From Batillaria attramentaria (Eukaryota; Mollusca; Gastropoda; Batillariidae): DNA of 64,000 nucleotides. Where the stretch lies: assembly GCA_018292915.2 (NCBI GenBank), contig JACVVK020000035.1, forward strand, positions 2,180,001 to 2,244,000. The letters run 5' to 3'. Each line of letters starts with the position of its first letter. Position 1 is the stretch's first letter. A model generated the notes under the pieces. That model ran no database searches and was not told the DNA's origin. It was given only the letters and a program-made list of their open reading frames with translations. Made by a program: the position numbers and the translations under genes. This document shows, piece after piece, positions 49,504 through 61,809 of the stretch.

Positions 49504-49679
49504 CGCCGGAAACCCAGGCATAGGTGCATGCAACACCGTGTTTGCCCAACTGACAACCTCTAACCTCTAAACCTCAGTATCATGCTGCAACAGTACGCTC
49601 ACGCGTCTGCCTGTGTGGAGTGGAAAACCTTCTGCAGTAGTTTATTTGTGCAGGGGGTCAAGGTCATAGCCAACCCTAC

Positions 49680-49689
49680 GCGCATGCGC
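49680..49689. promoter_or_regulatory. NRF1-like palindrome upstream of EF-hand gene B
   Basis: GCGCATGCGC, the core of the NRF1 recognition palindrome, lies 108 bp upstream of the start codon at 49797. It suggests a TATA-less promoter here. It is a motif match only. Confidence 0.35.
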
Positions 49690-49796
49690 TGAGAGTCCTG
49701 TTTGTAAAGCAGACGACACAAGTTTGTCACCGACGCGGTATGCCTTGCGTACTGCCTGCCAAGCGTCACTTGATCGAGAGAAAGCGAAGCTTCAAC

Positions 49797-50812
49797 ATGG
49801 CGAAGAAAGGCGGACCAAACAAGGATCAGTACAGGGAACTCTTCAAGAAGTTTGATGCCGACGGCAACGGTTACCTGAGCATTTCTGAATTCCGCAATGT
49901 ACTGAAGGCAGCAGATTCCAATCTGAAAGACAGCCAGATAGCGGTGAGTTTACTTATGTATCACTGACGTGGTGTACGATTCCTCCCGCACTCAAAACCT
50001 GTTGTCATATATCCTCACTGTATAAAGAGTTGGAAGGCCTTTCTTACTCTTTCCTGCATAAAGAGTTCTTTGTATGTTAATCTGTTGCATCGAATGTCTT
50101 ACTGCCGGGTATAGTTTTACACACAGTATTTGGAGCACAAGGAGGGCTTATAACACGTTACTATCATCCCTCGAGAAAAACCCTCGGTTTATGGTTTATG
50201 GAATCAAGTTGTTCGTGAATGTAGTAGGTTAGCTCATGTAATGCATTTCAAGCGGCGTCATGTATGGTTGCTTTTCAGTCTACTGGAAACAAAACTGACG
50301 CCGCGTGCACCGCTCGAGCTTATGTGCGGATTAGGACTAGCATGCGATCAGCGTAGATGCGAACATGCCTAGAACTTTACAACTGAAACAGACTTGGAAC
50401 AGCGCACTAAGCCGGATCCTTAGGCATGTAGGACATGGTGGATTTTTTGGTGGTTGTTGTTGTTTTTTTGTTTTTGTTTTTGGGGGTTTTTTTTAAGCGG
50501 GGGACGGGGGGGGGGGGGGGCAGTGTGATAGTGGAAGGGGGCCGGCTTGCCAGCGATAGGACGACGCTTCAAATATTTGAATGAGTTGAGGTGTGGTTTC
50601 CTTCTATCCCCATACACGTACTAGTAAAAAATCTTGAGAAGCTAGGCGGGAAACTCGTTGAAAACTCATTGAAAGGTGGGGTTTTTTTTAGGTTTTAGAG
50701 CGACATTTCCGAGAAATCCAAAAATGACGCTACGCCCTTTGCACAGTTTCTTGGTAACCAGACGTATCGTCACAGAACTGAAGTTGTTGTGAATGTGTCT
50801 GCCGGCGTGCGT

Positions 50813-50875
<63 letters not shown>

Positions 50876-51394
50876 CGTGCGTGTGTTGTCGTGCGTGCGT
50901 GCGTGCGTGCGTGCGTGTGTTCCTTTAACTGCATCAAGGGCCTCACCTCCACGTCCAACATAAGCCATAGACCAAATCGTTTTCGAAATGTCCGATTGTT
51001 TTCTAACCGAGGCGGATGTAATATGTACTTTATCGCTTTCGCGTCGTTTTCTTCTGGACAGATAATGTTGTGTAGTATTTTCACTGAGTCAGCCAGTACA
51101 CATGTCCTGTAACAGTTCCCACGGATGTGAAACAGTCATTGTATGTTTTCTACTTCACTGAAGGTAGTGGGACGTGCAGACTATCGTATAGGGAAGGAAC
51201 AGTAAGCATGTTGTGTTACAGGATATGAAAACAGAAGTGTTCTCTGTAATAAGTGCATTCAAAGGAAATCACACATTCAAACATTTGAGAGGGTATTCCT
51301 GCCGACAGGCGGACATGTTACCCACATTTGCAGTGTTACAAACAATACAAACAAAACTGTCGTCACTGTAAAGTGTACTTGTAAATAAATAGAG

Positions 51395-51474
<80 letters not shown>

Positions 51475-51834
51475 CGTTGTGAAATACAGTCAGTGATCTG
51501 TGGTACTAGAATTACAGGATGGCTGGATGAAAGAACGTCACGTTATTAAAGCGACTACAGGCTTTTCTTGTCTGCATCCCTCGTATTAATATTATTATAG
51601 TGAATTAGTGAACTGCTCTCTACATCTGTTACCATGCGCGTCATCGACAAAACAAAAACAAAAACAAAAAAGTGCACGCAAGCACATAAACTCACTCTCA
51701 CATTTCGCTGAATAATCAGTTGGCACATTAGGTGTTCTGTAGGAAAGTACATGTACCTATTATGAATTCAAGTGACTACCGGCCGCTTTCCGGCTGTGAT
51801 AGTTCCTATTCACACACACACGCACGCATGCACG

Positions 51835-51910
<76 letters not shown>

Positions 51911-54909
51911 AAACCAGGATAAATAAGTTCCTGCTTGATACATCTGTTACAAACCAATATAGAATTAGCATTAGAAGCCGTTTACGCTGCACCTAGGATA
52001 CACACATATACAGCTGTTCTGTCCACACTTAGTCATACATGGCCAGCTGTTGGTCAAATAAAAACCACGGCACAGCTTTGGCTGCCCAGCAAATACTGTC
52101 AACGTGCGTGTTTAGGTGCCGCTGTAACATTGCCACGAAATACCGGAACATGTGTATCACTGCACCGCTTAGTTGACTGATGTACTGAGACTTCAATATT
52201 TGACATAAAGTAGCTGCATATATAGAGCTTCAAGCAATGATAAAACTGAAGAAGTACATGTTTCATCGTATTAGTCGTTCATTCCACCGGACCGTTCCTT
52301 ATGCATAATTATAGCAGTAAAGGTCATCGGCCATTGAACGCCGGAGGGGGGAGCAATTCATTTCCTAGACAACACCCCTCCCCCTCCTCTTCCCCGTTTA
52401 GCCACGCACGCACGCACGCACGCCCCACACACACACACACACACACACACCGCTTTCTCCTGTGGCTAGCTGCTTCTTTCAAGTTTGTCTATTGCTCTGA
52501 AACCGACTGCATACTGCGGTAATTCTTCCATGTATCCATACCATCACAAACTGGCCACATGCACGATATTTCTTTTCGCACACGACCCTTCCATAGCAAC
52601 GTCGTTCATACTTAATCCACTTGCCGTGTGCAAGCAGTGAGCCCTCAGTGTTACCAGATTCAGCCAGACCGCATACGTGTCCTGTAGTGGTCGTATCCCA
52701 TTTACACGGCAATGGAAAGTCCCATACAGTCAGTATCACACCAGCTATAGCTTCAGTCACACTTTTCCATTACCATTGCCAATGGATGCCAACGCGTTCT
52801 GTGTTTGTGCCAGCGTTTACCCGGACACGCTCAGGTGAACAGGAAACGGGGTCGGGTGTTTGCGGGTCGTTTCTATTCCCGTATAAATGTACTGGGTGTT
52901 GTAAAGCCGGCGGTGAAGAGCACACTCATGCATGCTTGCTGCGCGGTTTGTAGCGTAATTCCTATCTGTTAGATTTTATCCAAAGCTAGTGAAGACATTA
53001 AGCCGTGTACTTAAATGGAACACATTCACACATTACCGAGAGTGTCCGGGCTGAGGCCGACATCAGTGAAATGGGGACCGACTGAATGATCCCCTCAATC
53101 ATCCAGTAATAACTGAAGTGAAGATTTGTATAGCGCCTAATCTGGGACGAGCTCTAGGCGCTTTCCAAGTAGATAAATGAAGAAGGGAATAAATAAATAC
53201 ATGAATAATAGACGAATAATCAGTTACATAAATACAAAGAAAGCATACGTACATACATATAGTCAAACATGCATACAAGCGCGCCTTCATACATACAGTG
53301 CATACCAACATCCAGTGTATACCTATATACACACTACAATTAACAGGTAAGCTGGATGTAAAAACAGGGGTTGAAACGGGATAAGGGTGGGTGGGTGTTT
53401 GGGGGTTTAACGTCCTTTTCCACCACATAGGACGGGGCAACGATGGAAAAGCCAGCACAAATATTTAGCCCCAGCCGGGATCGAACTCACGACCCGAGCA
53501 TTAGAAGTCCAACGCTCTACCATTCGACCACCCCGGCTCCCCTGAAACGGGATAAACCTAGGGCTGAGTTAAACAGAATCGTTTTAAGGGCGTGTTTGAA
53601 GGACTGGTCAGATTGACTGTGTCGGATTCCACAAGAAAAGGCTATAACTGCACGACCACACCAGTAGTGTTGCGTCATCTTTCCTTTCGCTGCGTTCACC
53701 GGTCCTATTTCTGAAACTTCTCCATCAAAGCCAAAGGCTTGAAACGACTGAGACGCAATTCATCAGTAATGATAATATTATTCAGGCGTTTTATCCCAGA
53801 TATTTGGCTTAAAGCGCCGCGAGATAAACCCAACACGCACGCTCACGTGAATCAGTCACACACATTCTCTCAGACACCGGGCATGAACACAATAACAATC
53901 ACTTGTTACGAAGGGCCAGCTGTGCAATTCGGGTTTTGGAATTTTAGAATTGCATTTATTTTCGAATTTTGTGGGCTGAACATTTCCAAAGCAGAGGGGA
54001 GAGGAAGCCGGAGTACCCGGAGACAACCCCCGACAATAGGCCCGAAGGAACTGTGCCACGTATTAGAAGGAAAAATTCTTTGCCCCGAGTCGGACTCGAA
54101 CTTGACCTCAGTGATGACAAAATCTTAACCACTAGACCACCCACCGCCCCAAAAGTACACTAATATTCATTCACCCACACGCCGATCGCACAGCCTCTCT
54201 TGTTAGTATGTCTGTTGTAGGCGTATTACACGAAAGCGTAAGTGACTTATGAGAGGGTCAAACGCATACTTCACGAGGCTAAGACAAACCAAACATACTG
54301 GCGTTGTGTGGAGTGTTGACTTTCGTGGGCCGGTTGACACTCATAAACTGAGTCTCTTTGTCTTCGTGCCTCGTCCAAACTCTACTCGGGGGGGGGGGGG
54401 GGGGGGGTGTACATACATACATACATTATCCTTGTTTCCTGTCGAACGAAATTTGTCGAGTAAAGAACAATTCTGATAAGTTGAATTCATCAGGACAGGG
54501 GCCTCTCTTACACCGACGCTGTGTGAATGAACAGTTAGTGTTTTACAGGGTCAGCTATGACATTTTAGCTGACATTCTGAGTAGGGAGGATCTACAAGTG
54601 TTTGCCACAAAGATAACGGAAGTGTTGTGAGACCTCATGATGACACATCCATCACGAAAGCGCGTGTCAAAATGCACCTTCAGCCTTGTTTGCAATGCTT
54701 TAACCTTGACAGTGGGTTGTTTTTTTGTTTTTTTTAGCGCCCAACCCCCCCCCTCCCACCCACACACACACACACACACACACCCCTCCATCCATCCACC
54801 TTTACCCCTTTACCTGCAAAACGGTAGGGGACTCTGGTAGCTCAACCGTTTGAGCGTCGGACTTGGAAGGACGTTTGTTCGAATCTCGGGAAAGTGTGTA
54901 CAGGTCTTT

Positions 54910-54957
<48 letters not shown>

Positions 54958-56126
54958 TAGCACCCCCTTCCCATCTTTGAAATTTGTTTCTACATGTGTG
55001 CTTGCTATTTCTATTTATTACTGATTTAACGACAATATTTATTATTTGGTCATTGTCTTATGTGCCAGCTTGCACCAACCAAATTTCCTTCTATGAACCA
55101 GTTAATCAAATTGAATTGAAATTAACCTCGACGTTGACAACAGACGTTAAACTTCAAAACACCCACCCACCCATCCACCCACCCACCCTGCCAAAGGGTA
55201 CTTCTGTCAACGTTGTATTGCTTCGTTACTGATGACTGACGAGTGTTCGTTGTTCTTTTTGCAGCAATTTTTCCTCTTCTTTGACGGGGAGAAGGGTGAC
55301 CGCCGAATCACGGAGGAAGAATTCAGCAAGGGACTGGACCAAGTTCTCAGCTAGTGAGTAAAAAACAATTTTTTTAATAATAATAATAATTCTTATGTAC
55401 CGCTAAATCCCCACCATTGTGGACTGTAAGCGCTTTACAAAGCGACATTTACGATTGTAAGTGTAAATTGTGAGGAACAAAGATATGTATATATAATATA
55501 AATAATACATAAAAGAGATTAGACTAATCTGTGACTTATTATGTCTGGGCTATCATCAGCGTGTATTACGCTTTAGTGCGTGAAATAGTCGCCTTAATCT
55601 CCGTGTATGCATCTCGTACTTATCTGTTAGTCTCAGCATAGTCAAGCTAGTCTCGGACTTCGTCCTGGTCTTTTGCCGTTTTGACGGCCCTCCCCCCCCC
55701 CACCCCCCCCCCCCCCCCCACCCAACACCCCACCCCCCACCTCAAACACCACCCCTCGTAACATCGCCCCAGAGAGACAGGGCAAGAGAGTTTCAGGATC
55801 TTGGTAAAGGGCAGTCATCATCATCATTAGCTTGCTTTACGTCCTATGGCTTTTGGCCCTTAAGGCAGTCATCAGGCTACCCAACCCCCTTTTATTGATT
55901 GTGTCCCTTCTTGCGTGTTGCCAGCGTGGCCAAAGTGAAGGATCTGTTCAAGAAGTACGACAGTAGCGGGGACGGCTTCCTCGACCGGACGGAGCTGCGG
56001 AAACTGTTGACGGACGCCTCAGGGGGCAAGATGACGACCAGCGAGATGGATCAGATCCTCAAGGACGCGGACAGGAACCGCGACAACCAGATCTCTCTCA
56101 ACGAGTTCCTCGACGCCTGTTGCTAG
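49797..56126 (+). CDS. Calmodulin/troponin-C-like EF-hand protein B (3 exons, 145 aa)
   Basis: Exons: 49797-49943, 55265-55353, 55925-56126; intron phases 0 and 2, the same as EF-hand gene A. The ATG at 49797 (MAKKGG) was chosen because gene A also begins MAK. An in-frame ATG at 49740 would add 19 basic residues. Calcium loops: 20-31 (DADGNGYLSISE), 91-102 (DSSGDGFLDRTE) and 128-139 (DRNRDNQISLNE) look canonical. The second site, DGEKGDRRITEEE at 56-68, is 13 residues long with basic residues mid-loop, so it is probably degenerate. The protein ends in two cysteines (DACC). It is likely a calcium-binding regulator; no specific target can be assigned. Confidence 0.88.
51809..51908. repeat. (AC)n microsatellite
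   Basis: About 100 bp of AC with GCAC units in intron 1 of EF-hand gene B. Confidence 0.95.
53384..53545 (-). mobile_element. SINE family B, near full length
   Basis: Reverse-oriented from the GGGTGGGTGTTTGGGGG tail to a tRNA-like head ending CTACCATTCGACCACCCCGG, with GGGATCGAACTCACG as the B box. It is in intron 1 of EF-hand gene B. Confidence 0.78.
53790..54150 (-). mobile_element. SINE family A copy
   Basis: The reverse-oriented copy runs from GGCTTAAAGCGCCGCGAG through GTGGGCTGAACATTTCC to a tRNA-like end, CCACTAGACCACCC. It lies in intron 1 of EF-hand gene B. Confidence 0.75.
54826..54908 (+). mobile_element. tRNA-like SINE head followed by (GTT)n
   Basis: GGACTCTGGTAGCTCAACCG and GTTCGAATCTCGGG form A and B boxes, then GTACAGGTCTTTTTG runs into (GTT)n at 54911-54957. 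It resembles family B heads but lacks the core. Confidence 0.5.
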
Positions 56127-56413
56127 ATAGATCTGAAGTCGGTCTGTTAGATGCAGCACCTTTGAGTCACCACGGACACAGTGTCTTGAGCCGGCTGCTG
56201 TCGCCACTGAGCGTTCAATCTCGTTATCGTTTCACTGTTTGTTTGGTTTTTGTTTTTTTGTTTGTTTGTTGTTGTTTTTTTACACTGTAATAGTGGTAGC
56301 CGGAGAAACAGTGTATCATGATCGCTTTGTCCGTTCGTTCTTCCCGTTTGTTTGTTAGAAGGGAGAGAAGTAGTGTTCGTGAAAAAATTCAAAGAAAGTG
56401 TTACTTCCCTTAG

Positions 56414-56419
56414 AATAAA
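56414..56419 (+). terminator. Poly(A) signal AATAAA of EF-hand gene B
   Basis: AATAAA lies 288 bp after the stop codon at 56126, a normal distance for a 3' UTR end. Confidence 0.5.
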
Positions 56420-58218
56420 AACCTGACAATCCATCAGTTGTACTGGTCGTCGGTCTTGATGTATTCGGGAACACACCATAGCATGTACGCATCATGTATT
56501 CCTTCTCTTAAAAAAAAAAAAAATGTTCCACAGTAGTTTCCGAAACCCTTTTATAAACTACTGATTACACCCCCCCCCCCCCCCCCCCCCCCTTTCCAAT
56601 CAGTTTCAGATTCATGAGCCAATTCTTTTTCTTTTCCTTTTAGAGTTTATTAAATCCTAGAGGGACTATGATCATCCTACAAAGTCCGCGGAAAGTTGTC
56701 ACATTTCGTTGTTTGCAGTTAGAACATGTCGTAAAAAGATCAAGACTGTGTCCTGTGTGGCTCAGAGGCTTTGCTTCTTCGCAGCATATCTGAAGCAGTA
56801 TGGATGTTGGCGAATATACGCGAACACAAAGTATTTGTTGTCACTGTGGATCTGAATCAGCTTCCTGCCTTCTGCTGACCGTTTGTTTTTTTTCTTCTTC
56901 TTCTTTCTTTTTTTTTAAGAGACTATAGTTTGTATTCGCTCAGCCTCATGTAAATTTAGGCCCAGATGTAAGACGTTCATCCGGACAGCATGTAGTGTGC
57001 ATGAGCTTAACCTCCAGTCTGAAGACTTGGAAGACCCGTGTCAGAATCAGACACCAAGGGGTGGTCGTAGTTTTTAGTTTTCATTTCATTTTTTGCTGCT
57101 GTTTGAAATGTTGAATATTGTGTCATTGCCTTACGATCCACACATTCTACCATTCCCCATGGACTGAAATATTAATCCACTGACTAGTTTGTGGAAACTT
57201 CATTCTGTAAAAATAACAAAGAAACGGTCAGAAAAAATCTTTTCGTGGTCATATCATTAGACGTTTTGCGGGTTTAGAACTCTAGAAAATTCTTTCGAAA
57301 ATAGTCGTATGTTTTTCTATGCATGATCACGTTTTGCCAGTTAACGGCATGTCCTTCAAATTGTTCTTCAAGGCATTTTGCACTCTGATGCTTTTAAGAG
57401 AGTTATGTTGCTGTGCAATGCAAGGTAGAAAATATATTAATCTCATTTCAGGAATATACGTCCCTTTACACTCTTATGTACACGTGCTAATTGCTGAACT
57501 GCTTGGTGCCGTGAGAGACTCACATGTTTTTATAATCTCGCATATATCTGCATCTGTTATAGTTTGGCAGCGGTGACAAACAGTTTCCATATCCTTAAAG
57601 CATTTTGTTCAAATTTTGTTACCCTTTTTTATTTTTTTTTTATTTTTTTATTTTTGCACGATGATTAACCACTTTTTTTTTTAACAAAGATACAGCAATG
57701 AGATGTATTTCTGTAAACTTCCAAAGCTGTATGCACAGTCCGCCTGAATGCTGCGACTAATTGAATTGCTATGTGACCGATGCTTTGTCATTTTTGAGTT
57801 TCAAGATCCAACGGTGGAAGACAAAGGCGTTGAGTATATTTAATTATTTATCCCAAATCAGTCAATGGCTATAGCAACAACGTGCCTTTAAACAAATCAC
57901 TAAAGCTTATGCGTATCTGTGTTGGTTGAGATTTTACGACCAGAATACTTCAAAGTGTTTGAAATACACACACAAATTGCAGGCACATTTTTGTATTTTT
58001 GGATGAAAATTGTTCAACATTATATTGGGATAAACATTTTGAAAGGCTTATCTATGTTCTGCTGACATGTTTAAAACTTTGATAAAGTCGTGCTGAAAGT
58101 GGGATGAGTTTCGTGTTTCTGTTTCTCTGTAAATAGGATATGGAAGTTGTCTACAGAGTGCAAGCGTGTTTGGTTTAGAATGCAAGACCGTTTTTAGACG
58201 AAAGCTCAAAATGTCAGT

Positions 58219-58276
<58 letters not shown>

Positions 58277-58496
58277 CCCCGCGCCCCTCCCTCTCCCCGA
58301 AACACCATTACCACCACCTCCACCATTTTGCTAAAACCTGCAAAGTTCATACAGACCATATCCGCCTGTGCGGTGAATATCAGTGATTGTTCTGTGTGAA
58401 AATTCTAAATTTGTATGCTTACTAAATGTGATATCGCGGGTCCTGCATGATGCTGTACTTATATGATGCTGTATAATGTTCTTTGTGTTCTATGAT
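58219..58496. repeat. (AC)n plus about 220-bp block, copy 2 of 2
   Basis: Near-identical to 37443-37723. After TTCTATGAT it diverges directly into CA/CG-rich microsatellite instead of the retroposon-like tail. Confidence 0.8.
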
Positions 58497-58604
58497 AACG
58501 CGTACACTCGTGCACACGACGCACACGCGTGCACACACACGCATGCACACGCGCGCGCGCACACATGCACTCGCTGAGACACGCATGCACGCACACACTG
58601 ACAT

Positions 58605-58691
<87 letters not shown>
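58605..58691. repeat. (AC)n microsatellite
   Basis: About 87 bp of pure AC preceded by GC-rich alternating purine-pyrimidine sequence. Confidence 0.95.
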
Positions 58692-58693
<2 letters not shown>

Positions 58694-59434
58694 TGCACTC
58701 GTCCGCATCTTTTTAAAAATAAAAAGGTACAACATTGAAACACCTGAATCAATACAAATGTGTTATCTTTAATTGCACTTTTCACTGTATTATTGCACAA
58801 CGCGACTGAATGAGGAACATGACACGGTGTAAACCGTGCTTTAAAAAAATCAAGGCAAAATCATTCTGTAAATTTCCTAGGGACTTTACATGTAAGCACA
58901 ATAAAAGACTTTCATGTTCATGGACTTTACATCATAAACATTGAACCGGGGGATCATAGTGAACTTTAGAAGCACCATTAAATTCTGTTTCGTTTCGTTT
59001 AGTTTCAGTTGTCTGGTTGTCACCGAACAGCAAATTGCGGCTTACGGAAGAAATTATGATAATAAGACTTATAATTATTAAGTAATATATAACATATAAG
59101 TGGCATTTGTTTCGCTCTTTGATAGGTCGAAAACAGCGATAACTTTATCACCCCGGAAACTGAACGAACTTAAACTCATTTATGGTGCTTCTAAACTTCA
59201 CTGTTTTTTTTACATGCGCAACGCTATAACAGCAACACGTGTTTTGGTTGGTCAAGCGGACATTTCTGTGAAAAATCTTTCTGGTACAAACAGCAAGAGG
59301 GCAATCAAGAGAAAACTCAACATTTGAACACACTCTTAATTGGCACTGGTTTGTCGGGCGTTAATGCACGTAAAGGCAGGCACAAAGACAAATGTCTACT
59401 ACATAATCATCAATGACGATAGGCATGTTCAGTG

Positions 59435-59598
59435 GGACTTCGTAAGGAGGACTTCGCTGACTACTGTAACCCAGTTACATGTACATTATGCTCGCACGAG
59501 CGGCTTCCGCGCTGAAATTAGGTAATGGTACCCCTAACGTGCCTGATTCATATGTAACATGGGTTACTCTGTTCAGCGAAGTCCTCCTTACGAAGTCC
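59435..59598. mobile_element. 164-bp palindromic foldback element
   Basis: The left arm GGACTTCGTAAGGAGGACTT... pairs with the right arm over 26 bp exactly. Pairing continues imperfectly inward (GTAACCC...GTTACAT), so most of the element folds. No coding content. Confidence 0.7.
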
Positions 59599-59892
59599 TA
59601 CACAACATTCCTGATGTGGAATTTTCTGATCACATTTTACATGTATGTATACACATATTCTACACATTCACAACAAATGGGACTGGTTAATAGTAAATAC
59701 TTTGAAATACTGGCAGCACGGAACAACGTTATGTTTAACATGTACGGTGAGACAATCCGCAGTGGGTTACGTAATGCGAGATGAGTCATACTTAACTGTG
59801 TATGTGTTGGTGTGCGCGCGCTGGCGTCACGGTGCGTGCGCCTGTATGTGAGTATGCGTGAGTGTGTGTGTGTGTGTGCGTGTGCGGCGTGC

Positions 59893-59946
<54 letters not shown>

Positions 59947-60318
59947 ATGGGTGCGTGCATGCATACTTGCGTGCATGCGTGTGTGTGTGACGAGTGAGTT
60001 CTACTGTCTTACTCATTTATTGTAGAATGCTTCGGGGGAACTTTTACACAGAATAATAATTTTATGTAAATTTCTGAAAATGGATTGTTGATAGACTGGT
60101 TTGAAACGGATGGTGTTTGAAGAAATCGGTTATTTGTGGGTGTAGGGGGTTGCAAGGTTTGAAAGAAGAGGGCAGTAAGTATACATAGGCACACACAAAA
60201 AGACACGTTGAAGTAAGTACAGTTAACTTGGAGGGAGGGAAGGAGGGAATTTAAACACCAGGGCACTGGCTGAAGACAAATGATAGTAACAGTCAACTGA
60301 CGTTGTTTGTTAACGAAC

Positions 60319-60319
60319 C

Positions 60320-60395
<76 letters not shown>
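60319..60395. repeat. (GT)n microsatellite
   Basis: About 77 bp of pure GT in the intergenic region before the NeuroD-like gene. Confidence 0.95.
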
Positions 60396-60397
<2 letters not shown>

Positions 60398-60595
60398 CAC
60401 GTTGATTTTTTTTCAGTCATTTGTTTTTCGGCGATTCAGATCGTAACGGTGCACACACAGGGATAAAGGGCAAATCAATAGGCCTGCATGGGTAGAGTTC
60501 ACCCCCTTGTGTCATTTGCACTGTGACCTGTTGTAAATGCACTACAACCGCCAAAATAACACAGCGATTGCACCATTACCACAAGGTATCCCAAA

Positions 60596-60645
60596 CCCTA
60601 AATGTAACCATAACCCTAACCCTAAATCTAACCCTAAACTGAACC
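60596..60645. repeat. Short interstitial telomere-like CCCTAA repeats
   Basis: CCCTAA words and one-base variants repeat about six to eight times (AACCCTAACCCTAAATC). TTAGGG is the usual animal telomere repeat, including in molluscs. Confidence 0.7.
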
Positions 60646-60732
60646 AGGTAGGCGAACCCTACTACATGAGCGTGGCTGCGTTGGTACAGTTCGCCAAATA
60701 CGGCCCAAGGGTGCCAACTATATTAACTGAGC

Positions 60733-60905
60733 ATTAACTCTTTACAAGCCCATGCAATAAACGCAGTATTACTTGAAATCTTCACATCACTAGGAGCCAC
60801 TATTACGCAATCTGCAGCGGTCTCGGACCTTGCGGGGAAGGCCCACGCCTTGTGTAATAGTGGCTTGAAGTGGCTCCTACTGGTGTGCAGTGGCTTGTTC
60901 TTTAT
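60733..60905. repeat. Foldback repeat family F, copy 3
   Basis: AAGCCCATGCAATAAACGC, AGGAGCCACTATTACGC and AAGTGGCTCCTACTGGTG match the two copies in SFI1; the CCACTATTAC/GTAATAGTGG arms can pair. Confidence 0.6.
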
Positions 60906-61809
60906 GACCAGTCTTGTCATGTCGCATGCAGGGGGTGGTGGGGCTCGCGCTGTTGAGAGTTAAGAGGTTGCTCCGCAGGGATCAGCATCAACGGAACAAA
61001 GAGAAAAATCTTCCCAAGGAGGCCTTTCAAGTCCGTGGAATATCTCGCAGGTAGGAGCCCTATGAATTATATCCCTCCCATTCGGAAATGGCACTTGTGG
61101 AATGTATAGTGTATAATAAAAAAAAAAACGGCGATATTTACAAATAATTAGAAGCGGTTTCCAGTGTTAAAAATACACAAGAAATATATATGCTACAATT
61201 GGTTGACATGAATATGAATATCTTTAGTCAATGCTTATGGAAGGCAGTGTTTTAAAGAAACGCGTATATTATATGACGTAACAGAACATTTCTAAACACA
61301 TTGCACACACAGGACATTCAGCTTCAGAATCTGACTAGATTTAACAAATACATCAAATTGCCACATTCTTAATCGGAAACTTTCATCAAGAAAATCCATC
61401 TTGGAGTTCGTCAGTGACGCTCAAAATGCGTCCGACCATTAGAATGTGATACGGTCTTCAGGTTGGCTTGTTTGGAAAATACTGACCAGTATCCAAAGAA
61501 GGGAAAAAATAACAACAACAAAAACGGATTGAAAATGTAAGTGTTTTGTGTAGAAAAACGTTGCGAAGATAGAGTAGTTTTGTAGACCAGTTGACCAGAA
61601 AGCAAACTCGTCACCCTTTGACGTCATTGTCGAAGATTACAAATCCACGTATTACATTATTTTCCATCGTCACAAGGTCAAAGACGTCGTTTAAACTGAG
61701 AGCTAAGATGCCCAAACTATTCTCGAATTGTCTGGGCAAATTCCACCATTCTTCAGTTTGGAAACACTACCTATTGTCAGTTGAACTCAAATGTCCTGGA
61801 ATCATGCAC

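Larger units (their letters stand above)
42537..49796. other. Intergenic region between the two EF-hand genes
   Basis: No gene was recognised. About 1.3 kb after the stop may be 3' UTR of EF-hand gene A. The rest contains SINEs at 44983, 46950, 48150 and 49438, the element at 46516, (GTT/GCT)n at 45952-46020, (CAT)n at 48336-48440 and GT tracts. Confidence 0.6.
56127..61809. other. Intergenic region between EF-hand gene B and NeuroD-like gene
   Basis: These genes converge here. After the poly(A) signal at 56414 I see no coding gene. There is AT-rich single-copy-looking DNA at 56600-58000, then a duplicated block, microsatellites, the palindrome at 59435, telomere-like repeats and a foldback repeat. 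A stretch at 60960-61050 ends in a GT donor-like site but has no convincing frame. Confidence 0.55.

Noticed and set aside
60960..61060. Possible exon ending at a GTAGGA donor
   Set aside because: No frame shows a recognisable protein, there is no clear acceptor and no neighbouring exon.
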